Shown: in pieces, positions 7,556-13,643 of the stretch
Layout of the letters: every line of letters begins with the position of its first letter
How positions within the stretch are numbered: the stretch's first letter is position 1
Origin: Desulfobacteraceae bacterium 4572_89
Lineage (GTDB): Bacteria; Desulfobacterota; Desulfobacteria; Desulfobacterales; Desulfobacteraceae
Assembly: GCA_002085465.1 (NCBI GenBank)
Contig: NBML01000020.1
Coordinates: 1 to 17,562 of the forward strand
DNA: 17,562 nt
Direction: 5' to 3'
Translations under genes and position numbers: made by a program
The notes under the pieces: generated by a model
What the model saw: only the letters and a program-made list of their open reading frames with translations
Database searches by the model: none
Told to the model about the DNA's origin: nothing

Positions 7556-9208
7556 TTATTTGCCTTTGGCTTTGGGGCCGCCGCTGCGAAGTTTTGATCC
7601 TGCGCCCCTGACAGAAGCAGCCTGGGATTTAAGACCCCCTGTTTTTAAAAAATTACTGGCCTGGAATCTGGGTGATTGTTTTACAAAGCTGCCCCGGGTA
7701 CCATAATGCTGGGCTCCGTTTTGGTTTTTTCCAAAATAGGGCTGCCTGTTCCTGTAGTTATTGTTCCATCTATTCCAGGAACCATAGTGAAAATAGGAGG
7801 GAGGAAAAAAGAACATGGATGAGAAAAATGCATACCTGCCATACCAGGACCAGAAGCTGGTTCCCTGTTCATCCTTTTTCCATTCCCCATACTTGGAATT
7901 GCCCACATAGGCCATGCCTGGCGGGGTTGCCTGGGTCAGGCGATCCTTTTCAAAGACACCATAGGGCTTTGACAGGATGGCCATGCCAAGAAATTCAAGA
8001 TTTTGCTCATAAAAGCTGGGGTCAACTTTTACCCAGTCTGTTTCAGAGGTTTCACCATTTTCCTCTTTTAAGTACCTATGATAATAGACCTCTCTGGCAT
8101 CTTCAACCCAGAAGGATGCAGCATTATGATTCCGTGCCGGCCAGTTTTCCCCGGGATTAATGGCCAGTTCCTTCCAGGTATTGCCGATTTTATTGGCAAA
8201 CTTTGATCCTGTGAACCCGGGGGTTATGGCGGCTATGGTTTTACTATCGCTTTCAACCAGGCTTTTGTATACCAAGGGGCTCACCTGGCGTTGAAAGGTG
8301 GCAAATCTGGGATTATAGTAATCTGAGTTTTCATCCCAGGATTCCCGTTTAATGGTGACAAAAAAATCCTGCCTCATGTCCTGGAGGACCTTGGTATAGC
8401 TTTCATAAAGCTGGCCCAGATCTTGTTCAAATACTGGTCTGGTATGCTCAAGGGTTTTAAAATCATGGGAAAGGGCATCCACATTGTCGATAAGGACTGC
8501 ATAGTCGGCCTTGCCCCTGGATTTGTGGGCAAAATATTCTTTTTCAATGGTTTGAAACCGTGTTTTAGTGTCCTGCTGGATTTTGAGAAATGGGGCAAAC
8601 CTGGCATCAATTTCAGGGACAGCATCTGGAAATTGTTCCCGGGCCTTTGCCACTGGACCTGTTGCCAGGCCTGCAACCATGGCTGCAATTTTCCCCTGAT
8701 TGCTTTCAGCCTCTTTCTGGATATCATCGGTATTGTCCATGGCCTCCCTGATTCTGGAAAACCTATTGACCGGGCCCTTGGCCAATTGCCTGCTTTCCTG
8801 GATAACCTGGGTGATTCGTTTGGTCTGGACAAGTACCTGGGGGGCTAAATCCGGTTTGTTCTTTTTTACCAGGGGAGCAAGATCTTTTTTATACAGATCA
8901 TTGGCCCGGGCAAGGGTTCCTTCTGCCTTTTCAAACATCTGGTCCCAGTTTTCCTTTTGGGCATAGGAAGCAATGGGCTGAAATTCAGCAGATTTTTTCA
9001 GACTTGCAAATTGTGCTCTGCTTATTTTAATATCCTTTTGAGCGGCTTCAATGGCTTTGGGCAAGGCTTTGGCATTTTTTTTGATATCATCTGGCAGTCC
9101 TTTGCCGCATCCGCTCAGAGCCAGCAGTATCAGGGCTATTCCCAGTAAGGATAGAAAGGATAATGCTTTGCCTGCCAGGGTATTTTGTTTGATTTTAAAA
9201 GGTATCAT
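7556..9208 (-). CDS. Lipoprotein of unknown function with helical N-terminal region and aromatic, basic tail
   Basis: A lipoprotein signal is clear: KIKQ, a hydrophobic stretch (about 16-32) and lipobox LSGC with lipidated Cys34, so the product is exported and membrane-anchored. Residues about 40-300 look helical and rich in Lys, Glu and Ala. The end differs: from residue 440 it reads YGEW, FWSWYGRYAFFSS, then Tyr/Asn/Arg-rich sequence and a Gly/Lys/Ser tail. I cannot name a family with certainty; a similar YGxW...FW..YGKYA block occurs, as I recall, in lipoproteins beside DUF350/DUF4178 genes. ATG 9208 is chosen because AAAGGAG precedes it and it forms an ATGA overlap with the DUF4178 stop; a TTG at 9223 would add five residues and place the ribosome site inside the gene. 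The 550-residue product is translationally coupled to DUF4178, suggesting joint work at the envelope. Confidence 0.82.
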   Translation of the reverse strand: MIPFKIKQNTLAGKALSFLSLLGIALILLALSGCGKGLPDDIKKNAKALPKAIEAAQKDIKISRAQFASLKKSAEFQPIASYAQKENWDQMFEKAEGTLARANDLYKKDLAPLVKKNKPDLAPQVLVQTKRITQVIQESRQLAKGPVNRFSRIREAMDNTDDIQKEAESNQGKIAAMVAGLATGPVAKAREQFPDAVPEIDARFAPFLKIQQDTKTRFQTIEKEYFAHKSRGKADYAVLIDNVDALSHDFKTLEHTRPVFEQDLGQLYESYTKVLQDMRQDFFVTIKRESWDENSDYYNPRFATFQRQVSPLVYKSLVESDSKTIAAITPGFTGSKFANKIGNTWKELAINPGENWPARNHNAASFWVEDAREVYYHRYLKEENGETSETDWVKVDPSFYEQNLEFLGMAILSKPYGVFEKDRLTQATPPGMAYVGNSKYGEWKKDEQGTSFWSWYGRYAFFSSMFFFPPSYFHYGSWNRWNNNYRNRQPYFGKNQNGAQHYGTRGSFVKQSPRFQASNFLKTGGLKSQAASVRGAGSKLRSGGPKAKGK

Positions 9209-9837
9209 CCAGCTCCTTTGCAAATGATTGTGATCTGTCCCGGGTTCACAGGCTTTGAACGATATATCCTGTATTCATCCCGGCCCGAGCCAGACCATTC
9301 CTCAATGGTTAAAAAAAGGGTGGAATTTTCATTTTCAAATTCATACATATAGACTTTTTCCTCTTTGCCTTCCCTTTGATAAAGGGCTGCCCAGTCATCT
9401 TCATACCAGAATTTTTCTCCTTCATGAACAATGACGTCCTTGTCTTCGGCAATCTGGTCCAGATCGTCTTCATCCACGGACTGGCCCTCTTCATCTTTGA
9501 TATGTCTGAAGCTTGTTTGTTCCAGGGTCATGGAGATTTTCAATTCATCATCAAACTCCCATTCAAAATAAACGATCTGTCCTGTTTCCAGGCACAGGCA
9601 GGTAAACTCGGTAATAAAAAAATCCTGGCGGGTTTTGAAATCTTCAGACATCTCCTGGTATCTGTTTTTTTCCTGGATATAATAGGTGTTTGAAAAATAG
9701 GTAAAAAAACTGCCTTTTCCCGCATCCATAAGGGTTAGTTCTGCCTGGTCTGATTCCAATATTAATTGGCTTTTCTCCAGGGTGCGGATGATGGAAAACC
9801 GCTGGTCAAAGGATTTTTTTATGGCAGTATCAATCAT
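9205..9837 (-). CDS. DUF4178 domain protein
   Basis: A 210-residue soluble, acidic protein with no signal or membrane helix. The block VYFEWEFDDELKISMTLEQ (about 89-107), a very acidic loop (DEDDLDQIAEDKD), then FWYEDDWAALY, KVYMYEFEN and LTIEEWSG match the layout I know for DUF4178: beta-rich, with paired FEWE and IEEW motifs. Molecular function is unknown. It lies 132 bases after telA across tandem repeats and overlaps the lipoprotein start by ATGA. The start has AAAGGAG upstream (9845-9851 on the opposite strand). DUF4178 genes are known next to DUF350, PspA-family and aminopropyltransferase genes, which agrees with this context. Family call fairly firm, role not known. Confidence 0.8.
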   Translation of the reverse strand: MIDTAIKKSFDQRFSIIRTLEKSQLILESDQAELTLMDAGKGSFFTYFSNTYYIQEKNRYQEMSEDFKTRQDFFITEFTCLCLETGQIVYFEWEFDDELKISMTLEQTSFRHIKDEEGQSVDEDDLDQIAEDKDVIVHEGEKFWYEDDWAALYQREGKEEKVYMYEFENENSTLFLTIEEWSGSGRDEYRIYRSKPVNPGQITIICKGAG

Positions 9838-9857
9838 GGAATTTCTCCTTTCTGGGT

Positions 9858-9962
9858 TCCCGATTACAGGGTGTCAGATTTTACAGGTCCTGATTTCAAT
9901 AGTCCTGATTTCAAGGGTCCTGATTTCAAGGGTCCTGATTCCAAGAGTCTTGATTTACGCAT
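9858..9962. repeat. Seven tandem 15-bp repeats between telA and the DUF4178 gene
   Basis: In-register 15-base units: TCCCGATTACAGGGT (9858), GTCAGATTTTACAGG (9873), TCCTGATTTCAATAG (9888), TCCTGATTTCAAGGG (9903 and again 9918), TCCTGATTCCAAGAG (9933) and the decayed TCTTGATTTACGCAT (9948). The central copies are identical and the edges diverge, as expected for slipped-strand growth. They fill most of the 132-base gap and end just before the DUF4178 ribosome site, so copy-number change would alter the leader but not the protein. Confidence 0.85.
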
Positions 9963-9969
9963 AGTAATT

Positions 9970-11202
9970 TCAAGAGCCCTGGCGCCTGGAGGTCAAACCA
10001 TCAGTCCTTGCCCTGAACCGTTCGTTCATCTGACCAAGGGCCGTGGAACTCTGGGAGGCGATATTAATGGTTTCTTTGGATATCAGGGCATAGGTTTCAA
10101 AGGCTTCTTCATAACTGTTGCATGCCTCTTCCAGAGCCTGGATGTTCACGGTCATGCTCTGGCTCATCTGGGCACCCTTGACTGCGGCATTGCCAATGAC
10201 TTTTGCCGTATCTTTCATTGTTTCAGCAGCAGCCTGCTGTACCATGTCCAAATGCTGGAGGGTTTCCATCTGCTGTTCAGCAGCCACACGCACAGCCAGG
10301 GCATTTTTCACTGCAGTGGACAGAATCATATCCGTCCTCTGGACCAGTCTTTTTATCAGATGGGAGTTTCTCACCATCATTTCTCCTCCAAACCGGGTCT
10401 GGAGGTTGGAGTTGTCAATGGTCTGGAGATCCACAACTGCCATGGCAAGGTCTGAAGTTAGTGTGGTCAGGGATTCCTTGAGTCTGGGATCTTCCACCGT
10501 CTCCATGTGGGCCATGAGTTTTTGCCAGATAAGTTGGCCCAGGAAAATTTTTTCCTGGAGATGGGGCTGGATCTCTTTCAGACTGTCGCAGATGGTGGAG
10601 AGTTCAGAAGCATCAAAGGCCACCTGGTCAGCCTCGTTGCGCAGATGGGTCCGGATCCCGTCAATGGTTGAGTTGACGGTTTCCCTTCGCTCTGCAATAA
10701 TCTTAAGAATTTCATCCCCCTTGGGCAAGCGGTTTACGGTTTTGGTGAACAGACCCAGTATTTTTTTTGGGAAAGGCATTTCTGTCCTTCCCACCATGGT
10801 GGGATTTACCTTGTCCAGTTCGGTTTTAATGGCCAGGATATTTTTACCCACTGGGGAGGATTCGTCCGTTGCAACATTTTTAAGCACATCTCCCATTTTC
10901 CGGTCATAGAGGGTGACCTGGGCCTGGGTCTGATCCATGATTTCCTGTCCCAGGGAAAAGACAAAATTTCCCAGCTGCCAGTCACCAGGCTCTGTCTTCA
11001 CTTTTTCTAAAAAGGCGTTGGCCTCGGTTTCAAGGGCCTGTATATCTTCCACAGTCAAATGTTTTGGCTGGACTGGTTCAAGGTTGGACGGGGCCTGGAC
11101 CGGGGTCAGGGCGCCCTGACCTGAAATTTCACTCACTTCTGTCAGAACAGGGGCTTTGGCCTGTCTGGCAACGTTTTGTAAATCTCGGGAAATATCGTTC
11201 AT
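9970..11202 (-). CDS. telA: TelA-family (toxic anion resistance) protein
   Basis: A 410-residue, almost wholly helical cytoplasmic protein. The match is to the TelA/KlaA/YaaN family: PGDWQLGNFVFSLGQEIMD-like N-terminal part, VGKNILAIKTELDKVNP, FPKKILGLFTKTVNRLPKG, LGQLIWQKL, then DLQTIDNSNLQTRFGG and the Asn-rich TDMILSTAVKNALAVR region. The family is named for tellurite resistance on plasmids, but chromosomal members act in envelope stress or antimicrobial tolerance by an unknown mechanism. ATG 11202 is chosen: TAAGGAGGAACC lies directly upstream, and the XpaC-like gene's stop TAA forms part of this ribosome site, ten bases from the start. A longer open frame to 11373 lies inside that gene and is rejected. 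Pairing with an XpaC-like gene also occurs in Bacillus (xpaC-yaaN). Tandem repeats follow its stop. Confidence 0.88.
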   Translation of the reverse strand: MNDISRDLQNVARQAKAPVLTEVSEISGQGALTPVQAPSNLEPVQPKHLTVEDIQALETEANAFLEKVKTEPGDWQLGNFVFSLGQEIMDQTQAQVTLYDRKMGDVLKNVATDESSPVGKNILAIKTELDKVNPTMVGRTEMPFPKKILGLFTKTVNRLPKGDEILKIIAERRETVNSTIDGIRTHLRNEADQVAFDASELSTICDSLKEIQPHLQEKIFLGQLIWQKLMAHMETVEDPRLKESLTTLTSDLAMAVVDLQTIDNSNLQTRFGGEMMVRNSHLIKRLVQRTDMILSTAVKNALAVRVAAEQQMETLQHLDMVQQAAAETMKDTAKVIGNAAVKGAQMSQSMTVNIQALEEACNSYEEAFETYALISKETINIASQSSTALGQMNERFRARTDGLTSRRQGS

Positions 11203-11212
11203 TGGTTCCTCC

Positions 11213-11737
11213 TTAGGAAAATTTGCCGGCAAGAAAATGGGCCATAGTTTTAAATTCAGCGGTTTCATTGTTTTCAACAATATCCCTGGACCTGTGGGAC
11301 ACATCGTGAAGGCTTTGGATGGTTTTCTGAAATGTTTCCAGCTGATTTTGCCGACTCTGTATGGACATATCAAGGAATTCCTTCACGGTTTTATGAAGAT
11401 GGGTAAGACCGATTTTTTTGATTTCATAGGTTAGTGATTCTCCTGGGTAACGTTCCATCATGGCAGGGGTTACCACTTTGAGGTCGTCAATGATCTCTTC
11501 TATCTTCAGGGTCATTTCCTTTGAAAAATTCGGGTCTTTTCTTATCATTAAATTCAGGCGCAGCAATGAATCCAGGATATCTTGGAACTCATCTTCAGGA
11601 GATTTTAAAGGGGATTGGACCGAAGGAGCCTCTTGTTTTTCAGCCGGTTTTATACCGTCAGCTCTGAAACGCTTCATGAGCAAGCCAAAACCCATGAGGG
11701 CAATCAGGAAAATTACCGCAACAATGATTATTGTCAT
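11213..11737 (-). CDS. XpaC-like membrane-anchored protein, partner of TelA
   Basis: A 174-residue protein with one N-terminal hydrophobic helix (about 2-20, TIIIVAVIFLIALMGFGLLM), a polar linker, and a helical cytoplasmic or periplasmic part (about 45-174) with heptad-like spacing, for example YEIKKIGLTHLHKTVKEFL and FQKTIQSLHDVSHRSRD. Its place directly before telA, with its stop codon inside telA's ribosome site, is the arrangement of xpaC with telA homologues. Sequence likeness to XpaC is weak by eye, so the name rests mainly on context and layout. AAAGGAGT lies eight bases before ATG 11737. It is the first gene of the - strand operon, so the promoter should lie in 11738-12022. Alternative: an unrelated short membrane protein. 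Confidence 0.65.
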   Translation of the reverse strand: MTIIIVAVIFLIALMGFGLLMKRFRADGIKPAEKQEAPSVQSPLKSPEDEFQDILDSLLRLNLMIRKDPNFSKEMTLKIEEIIDDLKVVTPAMMERYPGESLTYEIKKIGLTHLHKTVKEFLDMSIQSRQNQLETFQKTIQSLHDVSHRSRDIVENNETAEFKTMAHFLAGKFS

Positions 11738-12022
11738 CTGGGTTACTCCTTTATTTTAAGGGTAAGTATAATTCTACTTAATTTTATTTAAAACTATTTT
11801 GCAAAAATAATGCAGGACTTGATATTTACAAGGTTATAAAATTGTTAGATCCAGTATGAGATATACACAGAAGAAAAGAAAAATCAAGTTTTCCAGCCTG
11901 AATTGGGAATCTATTTTTTCTCAAAAAAGTTATTGCCGGAACCCCTGATTTTCTGATAGTCCTTTTCCATGTGAAAGGAATGGGATTTGAATAGTGAGAG
12001 TATATGTTGCGAAAGGAAAAAA
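11738..12022. promoter_or_regulatory. Divergent intergenic region with a weak - strand promoter candidate
   Basis: This 285-base AT-rich gap separates the - strand operon from the + strand amidinohydrolase relic. On the - strand TATACT (11765-11770) is a good -10, about 28 bases before ATG 11737, but the -35 (TTTTAA at 17 bases) is poor. A 10-bp perfect palindrome TTTTGCAAAA lies at 11797-11806, just upstream. I see no RNA gene or riboswitch. Confidence 0.3.
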
Positions 12023-12433
12023 ATGGTAAGAAGTGAAGGTGAAAAATTGAAACGGGTTATTGTCTGTACACCAGAGCATGAATATGCCCATGCCAGTAAT
12101 TTAGAAAAACATAATATCGGCGAATTGGGGAATCCAAAAATTGCAATTCAGCAGCATGATGCATTGAAATCCAAACTTAGCGAATTTGGAACTGAAGTGA
12201 TAGATATTCCAGAATTACCCGAACATCCAAATTCTGTATTTACCCGTGATACAGCACTATCTACGCCGTCAGGTTTACCAGATACAATCCTGCACCTTGA
12301 TAAAGTATTGATGACACTTGGCCAGGAACAACTGCTTTATTGTCGGGAATTTGTGTCAGATTTCACAGGCCTCGACTGGACTTTAGAAGAGGACGTCAGG
12401 GATAATTGGCCAAAAGCACTGTTAAAAAAATAA
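12023..12433 (+). pseudogene. Degraded amidinotransferase/dimethylarginine dimethylaminohydrolase-family gene
   Basis: The 136-residue frame starts like a complete member of the amidinohydrolase family: GEKLKRVIVCTPEHEY, HNIGELGNP, IQQHDALKSKL and PNSVFTRDTALSTPSG, the last being the substrate-binding FTRD block. Within a few residues it jumps to LHLDKVLMTLGQEQLLYCREF, which in full-length relatives lies about 100 residues later, after the EGGD block and the Rossmann-like middle. The rest (about 25 residues) is not recognisable, and the final catalytic Cys segment is absent. So the centre was removed in frame, near 12271-12290, and the C-terminus was lost. Catalysis is not possible. ATG 12023 has GAAAGGA upstream and is preferred over the longer frame from 11987. 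It is not a copy of the arcA gene at 802 but of a sister family. It could still be translated, since the frame is open. Confidence 0.8.
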
Positions 12434-12443
12434 AAATCTTCAT

Positions 12444-12488
12444 ATTGCTTGACAAATTGCTTGACATTTATTTGTTTTGCTATACTGT
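12444..12488 (+). promoter_or_regulatory. Candidate promoter of the cold-shock gene, with duplicated -35 element
   Basis: ATTGCTTGACA occurs twice, at 12444-12454 and 12456-12466 (12-base period), so two consensus TTGACA boxes are present. TATACT lies at 12481-12486. From the second TTGACA it is only 14 bases away; TACTGT at 12483-12488 (16 bases) or TTGCTT at 12457-12462 with TATACT (18 bases) give better spacing. Transcription from here would leave a leader of about 130 bases, as usual for csp mRNAs that fold in a temperature-dependent way. Confidence 0.5.
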
Positions 12489-12620
12489 ATAGCGAGTTGC
12501 GCAGATATAAGTGACGCGCAAAGGTTTCCTTCTTTAGGTGTATATTCCCAACATTCAAATGTGGTTTGTCTCCCAAAGTTAGAAGCTATTATTTTATTTT
12601 TATTACAGGAGATTGCCAAC

Positions 12621-12824
12621 ATGGCTAATGGTATCGTAAAATGGTTTAACGACTCAAAAGGTTTTGGATTTATCGAACAGGAAGACGGCGGAAAAGATGT
12701 CTTTGTTCATCACTCAGGCATCAATTCAACAGGTTTTAAATCCCTCAATGAGGGAGACCGTGTTTCATTTGATATCGAGGAAGGACAAAAAGGTCCTTCA
12801 GCAGCAAATGTAACCGTGGTTTAG
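12621..12824 (+). CDS. cspA: Cold-shock domain protein, CspA family
   Basis: A 67-residue single cold-shock domain (OB fold) that binds single-stranded RNA/DNA and acts as an RNA chaperone. The N-terminus [20 protein letters not shown] has RNP1 (KGFGFI, 13-18), and DVFVHHS (26-32) has RNP2; the end [10 protein letters not shown] is typical. TACAGGAGATTGCC gives the ribosome site for ATG 12621; a frame extending to 12477 lies in the leader and is not family-like. It ends in TAG (12822-12824), with a second in-frame stop TGA at 12843-12845. A strong terminator follows, so it is monocistronic. Which csp paralogue it is, and whether it is cold-induced, cannot be told. Confidence 0.97.
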   Translation: MANGIVKWFNDSKGFGFIEQEDGGKDVFVHHSGINSTGFKSLNEGDRVSFDIEEGQKGPSAANVTVV

Positions 12825-12850
12825 TTAACCGTTTTATTTGCTTGAAAAAA

Positions 12851-12868
12851 AAGTCATCTTGATGACTT
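12851..12868 (-). terminator. Perfect short hairpin, possible - strand terminator
   Basis: AAGTCATC (12851-12858) pairs with GATGACTT (12861-12868) around TT. On the - strand the stem runs into six or more T residues (12850 down to 12845). It could stop antisense transcription into the cold-shock gene; no - strand gene is seen close upstream. Confidence 0.4.
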
Positions 12869-12877
12869 AAGAAATAA

Positions 12878-12913
12878 AGTCTCTGAACAGCAAAATGTTC
12901 AGGGACTTTTTTT
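12878..12913 (+). terminator. Rho-independent terminator of the cold-shock gene
   Basis: AGTCTCTGAACA (12878-12889) pairs with TGTTCAGGGACT (12896-12907): a 12-bp stem with one T-G pair and a 6-base loop, followed by T6 (12908-12913), G, and six more T. Confidence 0.93.
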
Positions 12914-13109
12914 GTTTTTTGACAACTACTCTAACATAATATTGTACCCAAAGATTGTGCCATGAAAATAATCCAATCTTCGTAAATGATTTTAATTTTC
13001 TTCTGAAGTTTCCCTAAACCAGAAGGATGCTTGACTTTGGGAACTTAATGTTTACTTCATATAGCCAAGATTACTGGACAAAATTAAACCCAATAAAAAG
13101 GATGGTATG
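12914..13109 (+). other. Intergenic region before the SlyB-like gene
   Basis: About 195 bases without a gene. TTGACA at 12919-12924 lies directly after the terminator T tract, but possible -10 boxes (TATTGT at 15 bases, TTGTAC at 17) are weak. No hairpin, RNA gene or repeat stands out. Confidence 0.4.
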
Positions 13110-13580
13110 ATGAAAAATTTATTTGTAATTTTAAAAGGATTTTTGCTTGCAGGTATAGCTGCCCTGCTCATCAACGGGTGTGTTTCCAGCAGATCAGGAG
13201 AAGTCTATTCAAGGGACCATGCAAGGCAGGTCCAGACCGTTGTGGCCGGAACCGTTGAATCGGTCAAGGAAGTTACCATTGAAGGCACCAAAACCCCTGT
13301 GGGTACAGTAGTAGGAGGCGTGGCAGGCGGCGCCCTGGGAACCACAGTTGGAAGCGGGTCCGGTAAAACCATCGCAACGGTTATCGGAGCCCTTGCAGGG
13401 GCCGCAGCAGGAACAGTTGCTGAAGAAGGCTTGACAAGAAAACCAGGACTTGAAATTGTTGTCAAGCAGGATAATGGCCCCACCATTGTGGTGGTCCAGG
13501 AAGCAGATCAATTGTTTGCCCCTGGAGACCGGGTAAGGATAATTAAAGCAAACGACGGCACCACACGGGTGTCTAAATAA
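13110..13580 (+). CDS. SlyB-like glycine-zipper outer-membrane lipoprotein
   Basis: A small lipoprotein: Lys-containing start, hydrophobic stretch and lipobox LINGC with the lipidated Cys at residue 24 from ATG 13110. After an HARQVQTVVAGTVESVKEV segment comes a glycine-zipper double hairpin (TVVGGVAGGALG...VIGALAGAAAG, about 60-105) typical of the 17-kDa antigen/SlyB/Pcp family, then a beta-rich C-terminus IVVKQDNGPTIVVVQ...GDRVRII. SlyB binds lipids and outer-membrane proteins under envelope stress in enterobacteria; function here is inferred. AAGGA at 13098-13102 is seven bases from ATG 13110 and only four from ATG 13107, so 13110 is preferred. Usual length is about 155, as here. It stands alone between a terminator and typA, 63 bases ahead of the latter. 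Confidence 0.88.
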   Translation: MKNLFVILKGFLLAGIAALLINGCVSSRSGEVYSRDHARQVQTVVAGTVESVKEVTIEGTKTPVGTVVGGVAGGALGTTVGSGSGKTIATVIGALAGAAAGTVAEEGLTRKPGLEIVVKQDNGPTIVVVQEADQLFAPGDRVRIIKANDGTTRVSK

Positions 13581-13643
13581 ATCTAAATTATTTCCATGAA
13601 ATAGTCTGCTCTGTAGAATTCATAAGGAAAGCAACAGGAGAAC

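Noticed and set aside
9858..9962. CRISPR array
   Set aside because: The 15-bp units are contiguous, degenerate and have no unique spacers; no cas gene is present.
9766..10455. A + strand frame with PDFKG-like pentapeptide repeats
   Set aside because: The repeats simply translate the 15-bp tandem array; the rest of the frame is antisense to telA and DUF4178, with no family likeness and no ribosome site.
9970..11373. A longer TelA starting at 11373
   Set aside because: The extra 57 residues lie inside the XpaC-like gene, while ATG 11202 has a strong TAAGGAGG site.
13205..13511. Antisense frames over the SlyB-like gene
   Set aside because: Their open state follows from the Gly/Ala/Val-rich codons of the real gene; no start signals or family likeness.
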